A stretch of 64,000 nucleotides of DNA from positions 1 through 64,000 of the forward strand of contig CACRSC010000057.1 of NCBI GenBank assembly GCA_902651635.1, written 5' to 3'. The notes under the pieces are model-generated. The model was not told the DNA's origin, did not search any database, and saw nothing but the letters and a program-made list of their open reading frames with translations. This DNA is from Mastigamoeba balamuthi. Its lineage: Eukaryota > Evosea > Mastigamoebida > Mastigamoebidae. The position numbers and the translations under genes were made by a program. Shown here in pieces: positions 43,440 through 55,524 of the stretch (positions within the stretch are counted from its first letter, which is position 1; each line of letters starts with the position of its first letter).

Positions 43440-44046
43440 ACAAGGGGACTGACATAGTACTGTTTGGCCATTCTGAGGCCAGCCAGCACTACACGTCTGA
43501 CCCTTGACAACCTCGTGGTCCAGCACTGCCTCGATGAAGTACTCATTGAAACTCGTAGACTCCACTCAAACTAATAGGGAAAAACATGTAAAGTCAATTG
43601 ATATGAACCCTGGTATCCTCTTCACTCCTAAGATCGCTCATGATGTAGATCAGCCCGTCGTTGTCCTCCTTGGAAATCACCAGAATCAGTCCCTTCCACT
43701 TCACGTCCAGCTTGTTAACTGCTCCACATCGTAGTTGACTCTCTTCACGGCCCATGCCCTTAGGGTATCTAGCAGCACTGATATGGTGCTTGACCTTGAG
43801 CAGTTTCACGATCCTCTCGACCTGTGCTGCACAGAAGCTCGATCCATGCTGGCACAGTGAACGGGCTCCAGCACCACGAGTGCCGTCTGGGTCTTTTGTG
43901 AGTGACCATAAAGCAGTATGTGAGAAAAATCCCTGTGCATGGCCTCCTCCCTGTGTCTCCTCTCGTAGGTCTACTGTGCAGCAGCACCAATGTCGCCTAT
44001 TACTCCACACCCTGCACTGACGGTGACCAGGTCTAGATCTCAGCAA
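43440..44046 (-). CDS. Unassigned protein fragment
   Basis: A 150-codon minus-strand frame (43594-44046) ends with a protein-like stretch (QVERIVKLLKVKHHIS, then LDVKWKGLILVISKED and IYIMSDLRSEED). A second frame around 43450-43565 continues in the same style (FNEYFIEAVLDHEVVKG). I do not recognise a family. It could be the end of a real spliced gene or a relic. A string close to gtgctggagcccgttcact occurs in both this frame and at about 43300-43325. Confidence 0.25.
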
Positions 44047-44312
44047 AGCAGGCTGCGCATCTCAGCGGTAAAGGAACAACATGGCCATCCAGAGATCTCG
44101 AGAGAACCAAAGTACATTGCCTTCAGTCCCTCAGGGACCCCAAGCTGGTGTGTGCCACCACTGAGCTTCTGGAGACGATTCGTTTTTTGTGATATGCTTT
44201 GACTAACTCGAATCAAACTGGATTGGAGATCAATTCTGATTATCATCCATACCGCCTGTTTTATGAGCAATTCCATTTGAGGGATCTGTGCACGGGGACT
44301 CATGGGTCAGTT

Positions 44313-45720
44313 TCTCAAGGAGTTGCCTGGTATTTGGAATCTTGATCGATCTTGTTTTTCTTGTGCTTAATTGTGCACGACCATCTAGCAGAGTATTGGT
44401 TGAGAAGGGCAAACAGAACGGAGACAAGAGCAGAAGACGAGGCCGCTCCCAGGAGAATCTCAAACAGGCTGCCTCTGTAAAGTAATGCAAGCCCATATCG
44501 CACTGACTGGTCATTTCCAGTAATCAACTGAAGGAATAGGAGGATTGCATACCGGTCAGAGATGTGAGACCAGATGCTTGCTACACAGACAACCAGTGCT
44601 GTGTACCGCAGTGTCACAATGTGCACGAACTATGTAAGGCTGTTTTGTAATTGTTCCAGTGCCACCCAGAATTGCAGCGATAATGCCAAGAGCCTCCATT
44701 GGCTGGAGTGAACACCGAAGGTAGATTCTTGGTCAGTCAAGGTGCAGTAAGAAATCAGTCACATACCCTCTGATGCACCCCAGATTCTCATCAGCTCTGC
44801 AGTTGGCATTGTAGTCATTGTCATTGTACCCCATCTTGCATGCCCCCTTGACGTCACATGAAGAGGGCCTCATGTCCGTGGAAATTGCCAGTGCACTGAC
44901 TTGCAGAGCAAAGAACAACAGCAGGCACAGTGTGACAACATAGTGGTGGTAGTTTCGGAGGCTTATGCATGGTGTGCAGAACTGCTGAATGCCAGATCAA
45001 ATGGAAGCCCCTCAGAAGAACGAACGGGAAGCAGGAAAAGGAAGCCAGTGTGATGACAGACAGCTGCAGAGGAAAACCACATGCTGTCGTACACTGCTCT
45101 GGTGTGCCAGTCAGTATTCAACAAGGTCATTGAAAGAGCAAACCTGTCTCAAGTGGCTGTGATGCTTCATCACAGCTGGATGGGCCACAGCTGCACAAAG
45201 GCAGTGAGTCAATACAATTGGTGATTTGCGGGTCTCATGGACTGCACTGATGACTGAGAAGAGCAGTGTCACCACGCACAGCACAAACACAATGATGGCC
45301 CTGCTCTTCCAAGATTCAGCACCTTGTCCACAACCAGCGAGTTGGTCAGCATAAGAGGCAATGCAACAGTGCTGACAACAGCGGCTGCAGCTCCGAATGC
45401 CGCGGATGCAACTGCACTGCTACTACCAGTTTTCAGTAAGACACATGAGAGAGCAAGATCGGGTCTCGCACAGGACGGAGAAGGCCTCTGACTCGCTGTT
45501 ACAGTTGTGGGTGACTTCACCAGTGGTGGGCCACTTAGTGAGGGCAGAGGCCTGGAGGGCAGAGAAGGTGAGGAGAGCGAGAGGGACAAGGTAGTAGTGC
45601 CAGTGGTTGTAGGGCATGCAGAAGATCCCAGTGCCCACTGCCACCACAGCAGAGCCAATCTGCAGTGCCAGTCACGTGGCCTGCTCTTTCTGCATAACTA
45701 GGCAACTGGTACGATTTGTG
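44313..45720 (-). pseudogene. Broken copy T0 of the five-repeat membrane-protein family
   Basis: Minus-strand homology to T1 covers repeat unit 3 (VLCETRSC; about 45269-45690), a remnant of unit 4 joined directly to unit 5 (about 44880-45110), the unit 5 middle (QPMEALGIIAAILGGTG near 44660-44700) and the last helix (SLFEILLGAASSSALVSVLF near 44430-44480). Units 1 and 2, including the start codon, are gone: the upstream module at 45725 directly abuts unit 3. Frames change between pieces. It is a pseudogene with an internal deletion. Confidence 0.7.
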
Positions 45721-45724
45721 GCCT

Positions 45725-45830
45725 CGGTGTGGTGAAGACAGAGGTGCGGTCAATACGTGTTTTCCACAGGTGGTTCTGCAATGCACAGAAATCCCGAGGA
45801 AAAGGACTCGGAATGAACAACAGCAGCACC
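45725..45830 (-). promoter_or_regulatory. Membrane-family upstream module beside T0
   Basis: The strings tacgtgttttccac, ggttctgcaatgcacagaaa and cccgaggaaaaggactcgga match the modules at 49794 and 55310. The CACGTG core is reduced to tACGTG. Homology to the T1 flank goes on to about 46330. Confidence 0.6.
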
Positions 45831-46574
45831 AGCGCCGATGGCACGATATCGGTGGCCTCTCTGGCATCTCTGGCACCAGCACAGCAGTGACTCTGGGGAC
45901 CCAGCCACGCACAGCTATGTGCAGTTCAGTTCCTCTCTGCTGCTGCTCACGACACTGCCCGGGACTGTCTGCGTCCCCTGGGCCCAGAAAATGCAGCAGA
46001 AACGCCGAGAAGGCAGCACAGAACTCACAGCACTGAGCCTGCAGTGTCCACCACACGGGTGGGCCTCAGGAGGCCCAGTGAGGTGGTCGTGGGTCACAAA
46101 CTGAGTCTTCCAGAAAGTTAATTAGGTGGCGGACATCGAGCTGTCAACACACTGTTTTACCTGAACGTGGCATGGCAGGGGAGGCCCGTCCACAGCACCA
46201 CGCACAGCTCATTACATGAGGCGTAGCACCACGTCGCCTTTGGGCCAAGTCCAAGCCATCGCAATTGTCAGCAATACTCTCGACGTCCTCGGCCTCTGTG
46301 GGACCAGAAAGATGCCAACAGAAACACGGAGATGACTGGGCAAGGACCAACTGACAAGCGTGAGACAGGATTTATTGGCAAATCCAAGACAGAGGTGCCA
46401 AGGCCCCATCAAGGCAAGAGCTGGGACTCAAGATCAATATTGCAGCTTCTGGATCTTTCAAGTATCAATCACACAAACCAAACTGTTTTTCATTCAATTC
46501 TGATCTTTGTGTGGGTGTGCTTTTGTACAATCTAACGCGAGGCGGTGCACAGACCCATTGGGACTGTTTTGTTT
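45831..46574. other. Spacer between T0 and T1; conserved flank then unique sequence
   Basis: To about 46330 the sequence is a diverged copy of the T1 5' flank (49905-50300), for example the gaaggcagcacagaactc string. The rest is unique. No gene seen. Confidence 0.5.
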
Positions 46575-49500
46575 TCATGGCGCAGCCTGGAATTTTGAAG
46601 GAGATTTTTCATCAGTATGCGTTTCCTGCTGCACAGTTGGTTGATTCCATCTGGCAGAGTACTGGTTGAGCAGAGCAAACAGAATAGAAACAATAGCGAA
46701 TGCTGAGGCTGCTCCCTGAAGAACCTCAAATAGGCTCTATGATATACAGGAGTAATGCAAGCCCATATCGCACTCACTGATCAGGAGTCAGCAATAGACT
46801 GAAAGATATAGTAGTCACATACCAGTCAGAGACGTGAGACCAGCTCCAATACAGATAATCAATGATGCGTACCGTGGTGCTGCAGTGTGCACAAACCTAT
46901 GCAAGGCTGTGTAGATTGTTCCAGCGCCCCCGAGAATTGCAGCGATAATGCCAAGAGCCTCCATTGCCTGGAGTGAACGCCTGAACTGAAGTAAGTTGTG
47001 TGCAGAGAAAGCAATGACATACGCTTTGATGCACCCCAGATGCTGGTCGGCTCTGTCGTAGTAGTAGCCGTTGTTGTAATCCATGTGGTTGTACCCTGCC
47101 TTGCATTCCTTCTTTACAGCATACGAAGAGGGCCACATATTTGTGGAAATTGCCAGTGCACTGACTTGTAGAGCAAAGAACGAGAGCAGGCATAGAGTAA
47201 CAACATAGCGGCGGAAGTTAATCACTGGAATACGCAGAACAGTAGAAAGTCCCACAGAAACTGTTGCACAGATCTGCACCTGCACCCATCCATCACCGTA
47301 ACCTTGCTCACCATTCCACGCGCTTGCAGCTGGCAGGAAGGTTGAGATAGACAGAATCGACCAGAGTATGGCATACCAATGATTGCGGAAAGGGTGGTCA
47401 GAATAGATAACACTACTCCAGAGATGCGCAGTGCTTTGGTCCGAATGCTCACCTTGAACAGTGTGGAGACCTCTGCTGCCTCTATGAGGGATGCAATCCA
47501 CGCAGCTGAGCCCGTTATGAGTGAGATGATTCCGAATGTCTCGCTTGTGACACGTGGACCTCGGGACCTGCAACATAGCATCACAGCGATGTGAACAATC
47601 AGCCAAGAATGTGAGAGTACCTCCTGTCATGGACGTCGGGCCACTGTGGGACAGCCAGAGCAGAGATCTGCAGAGCAACGAACGCTGACAGGAGAGATGC
47701 GATGGAGAACAAACGGAAACTCTTCTGGGGGATGAACAGGAAGCACGCAGCATATGCGAGCACGACGGCGGACAGCTGCAGAGCAAACCACGTGCTGTCA
47801 TACGAGTACTACTCCAGAGTTAGATAGTGTGGCCATTGAACAAACTTACCTGTCTTATATGCCTGTGATGCTTCAGCGCCGCTGGATAGGCCACAGCAGC
47901 TACACGTGAGGCATTGAGTGAGTATGTCTCATTTGTGATGGGTCATGGACCGTACCAATCAGCGAGAATAGAAGCGTAACTGCACACAGCGCGAAAGCAA
48001 TGACGGCCCTCAGTTTCGACGGGGACAGCAGAGACAGTACCTTGTCAACCACCAGCGAGTTGGTCAATGCAAGAGGCAACGCAACAGCGCCGACAACAGC
48101 GGCCGCAGCTCCAAACGCCTCGGACGCAACCGCAAGGCGACTGCCAGTTCTCTGTGAGACGCGGGGATGGCGAGAGTAGGACTCGCTCAGGACGGTGCAG
48201 GCCTCTGACCCGCTGTTGCAGTTGTGAGCGACCTCACCGGTGGTGGGCCACTTGGCGTTGGCGGCGAGGGCAGAGACCTGGAGGGCAGCGAAGGCGAGGA
48301 GAGCCAGAGGGACGAGGTAGTGGCGCCAGTGGTTGTAGGGCACGCAGAAGATCCCCGCGCCCACAGCCGCGAGAGCAGAGGCGATCTGCAGTGCCAGCCA
48401 CGTGGCCTGCTCCTTCACGTCTGCGAACGGGACGTCGTCGTTGCTCTTCCTCCACGCGCCGCTCCACACAACGGTGGCTGCGTTGGACCCTCAGTGATGA
48501 CCACCAAGGGCGCAGTGGGAGTGCGGCTCACCCGAGAGGCCGAGCAACGCGGTGGTGGCGCACAGCAGCCCCGAGACAGCGCGGTGGCGACCGCTGAAGT
48601 CCCAACGCTTGCCGACGAGGCCCTCGGCAGCCAGGGCACCGGGCGCTGTCTCCAGGACACCCACTGCTCCAGCGATGACTGCGCACACGCCCAGCGCCTC
48701 GCTCGCTGTCCGCGCCCCGTCGAGGAGCTCCGCATCGCCAGCGGACGATCCAGAGTCATCACCGAGCGTCTCCCAGTGGACCAGCGAGAGCAGCGTGACC
48801 TCGAGCGCCAGAGACGCCAGCAGCAGCGACGGTGTCTGCCAGTGGAGCCGTCAGGGCCCAGCAGAGGTCAGAGGGCCCGCAGCGGGGCGCACGATCCAGC
48901 GGCGGAGGGCCTTGGCGAAGCAGAGGCAGCACGCGACGGACAGGCACGTGGCGGCGACCTGCAGCCCCAGCCACGTGTCGTCCAGGGACCTCGGGTACCA
49001 ATAGCGCGGCCTCTGCTTGTCCGACGCGATGAACGCGGGCCACACGACGACCGCTGCGAGGCGGAGGAGCGCCGGCGACGTTAGACCCGAACGGGGGGAC
49101 CAACGAGAAGCCCTCCAGCGCTGGCGGGGACTCACCGATGGACGCGCTGACGGCGGCGGCGGCCCAGAGGGCCACGGGGCCCCTCCGCGCCAGCCAGCGG
49201 CCTGCGGGGTACCCGGGCACGACCCCGTGCGTGGCGGCCGTGTCCGCGGCCACAACGAGCAGCGCGAGGCCACCGCAGACGTCGGCGATGATCCCGAACG
49301 CCTCGCTCGTCTGCATGACGCGCCTGCACGCATAGAAGAGCCCGTGCTGAGTCCGGCGCTGCTGGGCACAGAGGAGAGGATGGGAGCGTGCCTCAGCGTG
49401 CACCAGGGCCTGGCAAGCCCATAGGTGCACTCGTCCCAGCCACTGCTGGTCGCGGGCCAGCTGACGACCGCGAGGGCTGCGGTCTGCAGGGCCACGCAGG

Positions 49501-49714
49501 CGAGCATGCAGAGCAGGTGCGCCCGCACAGACACGCTGCGGTCCGCGGCGGCGTAGTCAGGGTGCTCGGGGGCCTTGGGGCCGCCGGCCTTGAGGTCGTC
49601 GAGGGCCGGGGGCAGCGCCATCTCGATGGCAGCGCTGGCGGGCGACATCTCCGCAGAGGCTCCACTGGCGCTCTCGGTGTCTGCGTTGATCTCCGCTGCT
49701 CTGCTCTGCTCCAT
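46575..49714 (-). CDS. T1: polytopic membrane protein of five repeated four-helix units
   Basis: Starts MEQSRAAEINADTESASG, a soluble acidic N-terminus of about 65 residues. After it, about twenty hydrophobic segments occur in five repeats. A unit runs: W-x-x-LQ helix (TWLGLQVAATCLSV, TWLALQIASALAAV, TWFALQLSAVVLAY, WVQVQICATVSV); a second helix with LQVSAL followed by WP and a Cys; a helix starting SEAFG or MEALG; and a helix ending in Gly at an exon edge. Unit 1 lacks the first helix and a lone last helix (SLFEVLQGAASAFAIVSI) closes the protein. Introns usually fall after the unit-ending Gly. The C-terminus is short and ends QAAP. I know no family with this layout; the role is unknown, but a membrane protein of the cell surface or an organelle is implied. 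Confidence 0.7.
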
Positions 49715-50854
49715 CGTCTGCTGTGCTGTACTGTTCTGTGCTGTGCTGCGTTGTCTCTATGGTGAGGTGTTCTCAGTCGGGCTTTGTGCTTTTCTGATGA
49801 CGTGGGCTAGGACTATGCCCGACGCCGCGGTCGACACGTGTTTTTCCGGAAGTGGTTCCGCAATGCACAGAAATGCCGAGGAAAAGGACTCGGAACGACC
49901 AGCAACAGCGCCTGCGCCGAGAGTTACTCGGAACGTCTCACAGCCACGTGGGCCTACGGCCCGTTGCCGGTGGGCCTCTCTGTCGTCTCTGGCGCCAGCA
50001 CCGCGGTGGCTCGGGGGGGTCCAGACCGCAGCCACGCACAGCTACGCGCAGTGCAGCTCCACTGCCTTCTGCAGCTCGTGCGACTGCCCAAGGCTGTCTG
50101 CTCCCCAGCCGTGGCTGCGCCGAACGCGCCACTGGACCGGCAAGTGCGACCGCACCGCGGAGAAGGCAGCACAGAGCTCCGAGCTCGGAGCCTGCACTGG
50201 CGGCGCTCAGGGCTGCCCCTAAAGGCCAAGTTAAGGCCTTCGAGAGTGTCAGTGACACCGACGACGTCCTCGGGCCTCTGTGGAACCAGTCCCGCTGCCG
50301 CCCTGGGCTCCGCCTCGGCAGCGACACATCAAGTGGTGAATGCACGGTTTCATAGGAGTCAGTTATCTGCAATTTGTCAGGGCAGTGTTCCTTGCTGAGG
50401 TGAGTGCCATGTAGGAATACAAACCGAGGTGGCCTCTGCTTCTGACCCAGAGAAAAACCACGAAGCAAATTCTGTATTGAAATATAAAAGATATCCCCAG
50501 TTAATTGAAGTGGTCACCAGTGATGGTGTGCGCTCTTGAATATTGGCTTGCACCTCCAAAAACAATCTTTGTTTTATCGTCAGTTGTGTTCATCATACAT
50601 GTGGATGTGTTTATGTACAATAAGTGGCGAGGCTGTTCCCATATCCGTATGGGAGGCTCAGTATTCTCATGGCGCAGCCTGGTGCATACCTTTATCATTC
50701 TTGCTTTCATGCTCCATTGTTTTCATCCATCTGGCTGAATATTGGTTGAGCAGGGCAAACAGTATAGAGACAATTGCGAATGCAGAGGCTGCTCCTTGGA
50801 GTACCTCAAAGAGACTGCCTCTCTCGAAAACGGGTGTAATGCAAGCCCATATAA
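49451..50854. repeat. 1404-base block, first copy (probable assembly artefact)
   Basis: Line by line this block is the same as 50871-52274, offset by 1420 bases, with a 16-N gap between them. It holds the T1 start, its upstream module and the 3' part of T2. See the copy at 50871. Confidence 0.9.
49794..49905 (-). promoter_or_regulatory. Upstream module of T1
   Basis: Contains gatgacgtgg about 80 bases before the start codon. After it come gtcgacacgtgtttttccgg (with a CACGTG core) and ggttccgcaatgcacagaaa followed by gccgaggaaaaggact. The same parts in the same order and spacing precede T2 and T4. Confidence 0.7.
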
Positions 50855-50870
50855 NNNNNNNNNNNNNNNN
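50855..50870. other. Assembly gap (16 N)
   Basis: Short N run joining two contigs that end and begin with the same 1404 bases. Confidence 0.99.
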
Positions 50871-52274
50871 CGCGGGCCAGCTGACGACCGCGAGGGCTGC
50901 GGTCTGCAGGGCCACGCAGGCGAGCATGCAGAGCAGGTGCGCCCGCACAGACACGCTGCGGTCCGCGGCGGCGTAGTCAGGGTGCTCGGGGGCCTTGGGG
51001 CCGCCGGCCTTGAGGTCGTCGAGGGCCGGGGGCAGCGCCATCTCGATGGCAGCGCTGGCGGGCGACATCTCCGCAGAGGCTCCACTGGCGCTCTCGGTGT
51101 CTGCGTTGATCTCCGCTGCTCTGCTCTGCTCCATCGTCTGCTGTGCTGTACTGTTCTGTGCTGTGCTGCGTTGTCTCTATGGTGAGGTGTTCTCAGTCGG
51201 GCTTTGTGCTTTTCTGATGACGTGGGCTAGGACTATGCCCGACGCCGCGGTCGACACGTGTTTTTCCGGAAGTGGTTCCGCAATGCACAGAAATGCCGAG
51301 GAAAAGGACTCGGAACGACCAGCAACAGCGCCTGCGCCGAGAGTTACTCGGAACGTCTCACAGCCACGTGGGCCTACGGCCCGTTGCCGGTGGGCCTCTC
51401 TGTCGTCTCTGGCGCCAGCACCGCGGTGGCTCGGGGGGGTCCAGACCGCAGCCACGCACAGCTACGCGCAGTGCAGCTCCACTGCCTTCTGCAGCTCGTG
51501 CGACTGCCCAAGGCTGTCTGCTCCCCAGCCGTGGCTGCGCCGAACGCGCCACTGGACCGGCAAGTGCGACCGCACCGCGGAGAAGGCAGCACAGAGCTCC
51601 GAGCTCGGAGCCTGCACTGGCGGCGCTCAGGGCTGCCCCTAAAGGCCAAGTTAAGGCCTTCGAGAGTGTCAGTGACACCGACGACGTCCTCGGGCCTCTG
51701 TGGAACCAGTCCCGCTGCCGCCCTGGGCTCCGCCTCGGCAGCGACACATCAAGTGGTGAATGCACGGTTTCATAGGAGTCAGTTATCTGCAATTTGTCAG
51801 GGCAGTGTTCCTTGCTGAGGTGAGTGCCATGTAGGAATACAAACCGAGGTGGCCTCTGCTTCTGACCCAGAGAAAAACCACGAAGCAAATTCTGTATTGA
51901 AATATAAAAGATATCCCCAGTTAATTGAAGTGGTCACCAGTGATGGTGTGCGCTCTTGAATATTGGCTTGCACCTCCAAAAACAATCTTTGTTTTATCGT
52001 CAGTTGTGTTCATCATACATGTGGATGTGTTTATGTACAATAAGTGGCGAGGCTGTTCCCATATCCGTATGGGAGGCTCAGTATTCTCATGGCGCAGCCT
52101 GGTGCATACCTTTATCATTCTTGCTTTCATGCTCCATTGTTTTCATCCATCTGGCTGAATATTGGTTGAGCAGGGCAAACAGTATAGAGACAATTGCGAA
52201 TGCAGAGGCTGCTCCTTGGAGTACCTCAAAGAGACTGCCTCTCTCGAAAACGGGTGTAATGCAAGCCCATATAA
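50871..52274. repeat. 1404-base block, second copy (probable assembly artefact)
   Basis: Identical to 49451-50854. Flanking the N gap with no visible differences, including in non-coding parts, it looks like an unmerged overlap of contig ends. Beyond 52274 the sequence continues smoothly into T2, so this is the properly joined copy for T2, while the left copy is the properly joined one for T1. The T1-like start at 51134 and the module at 51214 are then not extra genes. Confidence 0.9.
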
Positions 52275-55228
52275 GACTAACTGCTCAGAATAAGCTATTG
52301 AACGTGCAAATTGGAGTTACATACCAGTCAAAGATGTGAGTCCTGATCCTATGCAGATCGCCAGTGCCACATACCGCAGTGCCACAGTGTGCACAAACTT
52401 ATCCAAGGCCGTGTAGATTGTGCCAGCGCCTCCTAGAATGGCAGCGATAATTCCGACAGCCTCCATTGCCAAGAGTGAACGCCTGAAAGGAGATTACGTG
52501 TTTGCATAAAGCAAGAATGCCATACATTTTGATGCAGCCCAGATAATCAACGTCTCTGTCATTGTAGAAGTGGTTTTCATAATCATTGTGGTTGAACCCC
52601 GTCTTACATTCCTTCTTGACAGCAAATGAAGATGGCCACATATCCGTGGCAATAGCCAGTGCACTGACTTGCAGAGCAAAGAACATGAGCAGGCACAGGG
52701 TGACAACATAGCGGCGGTAGTTAAGGTAGTTAGTCGTTGGAAATCGCAAAATTGCGGACAGCCCCACAGCTGCTGTTGCGCATGCCTGCAACTGCACCCA
52801 TCGACCACCATTACCATGTCCACCAGTCCACACACTAACAGCTGACAAAATTGTAAATAGACTACTGAGTCCAAGCGAGCATACCAATGATTGCGAACAG
52901 AGTGGCCAGAGCAGATAACACTGCCCCGGAAATGCGTAGTGCTTTGATCCGAATGCTCGCCTTGAACAGTGTGGTGACCTCGGCAGCCTCGATCAGGGAT
53001 GATATCCACGCAGCTGAGCCCGCGATCAGGGAGATGATTCCGAATGCCTCACTCGAAAGAGGGGCACCCCGGGGCCTGCTGCTTAGTGTCACACTGAGGT
53101 GATAATCTGATCTAGGTGACAGCAATGAAGAATAGAGTACCTGAAACGGGCGGCAGGCCACTCTGGGACAGACAGGGCAGAGATCTGCAGAGCAACGAAC
53201 ACTGACAGAAGCGCGGCAATGAAGAACAAACGGAAACTCTTCACGGGAATGAGCAAGAAGCACGAGGCATATGCGAATGAGACGGCGGGCAGCTGCAGCT
53301 CAAACCACGTGCTATCGTACAAGTACTACTCAGGAGTTTAGAACGTAATGCAACCGCCTAAATATCAAACCTCACCCACGTGCGGGTGGTGCTTCTTTGC
53401 AGCAGGGAGGACGACAGAGGCTGGGCACAAGGCTGTGAGTTATTACTGATTGCCGATGTAATGAGCCGTACCTATCAGCGAGAAGAGCAGCGTTATCGTG
53501 CACAGCGCAATCGCAAAGGCAGCCCTCTTGCTAGAGGGGGCCAGCCGAGGCAGCACCTTGTCCACAGCCAGCGAGTTGGTCAGCGCAACAGGCAATGCAA
53601 CAGCGCCGACAACAGCGGCCGCAGCACCAAATGCCTCAGAAACAACCGCACAGCGACTGCAGGCGGGTTGTCAGACTGCGATGCAGTGGAGGTGTCGCAC
53701 TAGACGGTGCAGGCCTCTAAATCTCTGGAGCATTTTCGAGCGACCTCACCGGTCGTGGGCCACTTGGTGTTGACGGCGAGGGCGGAGACCTGGAGGGCAG
53801 CGAAGGCGAGGAGAGCGAGAGGGACGAGGTAGTGGCGCCAGTGGTTGTAGGGCACGCAGAAGATCCCCGCGCCAACCGCCGCCACAGCAGAGGCGATCTG
53901 CAGAGCCAGCCACGCCCCCTGCTCTTTCTTGCGTGCAAACGGGACGTCATCGATGGTGTGCCTCCACGCGCCGCTCCACGCGACGGTGGCTGTGCTGAGG
54001 AGTGAGTGCCGATTAAGCCAGACCGCGGAATGAGACTCACCCGAGAGGCTGAGCAACGCGGTGGTGGCGCACAGCAGCCCCGAGACAACGCGGTGCCGAC
54101 CGCAGAAGTCCCACCGCTTGCCGACGAGGCCCTCCGCAGCCAGAGCACCGGGCGCTGTCGCCAGGACTCCCACTGCTCCCGCGATGGCAGCGCACACGCC
54201 CAGAGCCTCGCTCACTGTGCGCGCTCTGCTGATGAGTCTCATGCCGCTGTTGGACCTGTCGGGCGTCCTCCAGTGGACCAGCGAGAGCAGCGTGACCTCG
54301 AGCGCCAGAGACGCCAGCAGCAGCGACGGTGTCTGCGAGTGGAGCCATAAGAGCCCAACAGAGGTCAGAGGGCCCGCAGCGGGGCGCACGATCCAGCGGC
54401 GGATGGCCTTGGCGAAGCAGAGGCAGCACGCGAAGGACAGGCACGTGGCGGCGACCTGCAGCCCCAGCCACGTGTCGTCCAGGGACCTCGGGTACCAATA
54501 GACGCTCGGCATCGGCTTGTCCGACGCGACGAACGCGGGCCACGCTACGACAGCTGCGAGGGGAGGCAAGCGGAGGTCGTCAGACCCCCCGGGAGAGGAT
54601 CGATACGCTCTGCAGGGCTTGCGGGGTCATACCGACGGACGCGCTGACCGCGGCGGCGCCCCAGAGGGCCACAGGGCCTCTCCTCGCCACCCAGAGACCC
54701 CCAGGGTACCCGCGGAAGACCCCGTGCCTCGCGGCCGTGTCCGCGACCACGACGAGCAGCGCGAGGCCACCGCAGACGTCGGCGATGATCCCGAACGCCT
54801 CGCTCGTCTGCATGACGCGCCTGCACGCAGAGAAGAGCCCGTGCTGAGTCCGGCGCGCTTGGCGCTCGGGGCAGAGAGGAGAGGAGGGGCTCGTGCCTCA
54901 GCCTGCACTGGGGCCTGGCCAGCCCGTAGGTGCATTCGTCCCAGCCGCTGTAGGATGGCCAGCTGACGGGAATGAGGGCCGCGGTCTGCAGGGCCACGCA
55001 GGCGAGCATGCAGAGCAGGTGCGCCCGCACAGACACGCTGCGGGCCGCGTCGGAGCCTCCGGGGGGCTCGGGGGCCTTGGGGCCGCCGGCCTTGAGGTCG
55101 TCGAGGGCCGGGGGCAGCGCCATCTCGATGGCAGCGCTGGCGGGCGACATCTCCGCGGGGCTGCCGCTGCCGCTGCCGCTGGTGCTCTCAGTGTCTGCGT
55201 TGATCTCCGCTGCTCTGCTCTTCTCCAT
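52087..55228 (-). CDS. T2: polytopic membrane protein of five repeated four-helix units
   Basis: Close paralogue of T1 on the same strand. Starts MEKSRAAEINADTESTSGSG and ends GMHQAAP. All five units are readable: unit 1 (LLCMLACVALQTAAL, TSEAFGIIADVCGGLALL), unit 2 (TWLGLQVAATCLSFACCLCF, SEALGVCAAIAGAVGVLA), unit 3 (WLALQIASAVAAVGAGIF, VVSEAFGAAAAVVGAVAL), unit 4 (TWFELQLPAVSFAYASC, SSEAFGIISLIAGSAAW), unit 5 (WVQLQACATAAVGLSAI, AMEAVGIIAAILGGAG) and the closing helix (SLFEVLQGAASAFAIVSI). Intron 1 uses a donor gtgcag after the Arg-Pro of LARP, the same place as in T1 and T4. No disabling change seen. Function unknown. Confidence 0.72.
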
Positions 55229-55309
55229 CGTCTGCTGTGCTGTACTGTTCTGTGCTGTGCTGCTTTGTCTCTGGTGAGGTGTCCTCTGCCCTGTGCTTTA
55301 TGTGTTTTT

Positions 55310-55430
55310 CCGATGACGTGGTTCGGCTTTACCGTCCGCGGCCGACACGTGTAATTCCGGCCGACGGTACCGAAACGCACAGAAATACCGCGGAAAAGAA
55401 CTCTGATCTCGGAACGACCAGCAGCAGCGC
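55310..55430 (-). promoter_or_regulatory. Upstream module of T2
   Basis: Parts in order: gatgacgtgg (82 bases before the start), gccgacacgtgtaattccgg, cggtaccgaaacgcacagaa, then taccgcggaaaagaactct and cggaacgaccagcagcagcg. The CACGTG core is intact. Confidence 0.7.
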
Positions 55431-55524
55431 CCGCACTCAGCTCCGTGTTGGCCCCTCTTGGTGAGCCTAATGGCCGCCAAACCAAACACCTGTGGCCGCC
55501 ACCGCTGCTGCCGCACTTGCGCAG

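Noticed and set aside
43300-43880. Two copies of a string close to gtgctggagcccgttcact as a repeat family or CRISPR-like array
   Set aside because: Only two imperfect copies 550 bases apart, with no regular spacing.
50667-51134. Open frame fusing a T1-type start to a T2-type end
   Set aside because: It crosses the N gap and is explained by duplicated contig ends.
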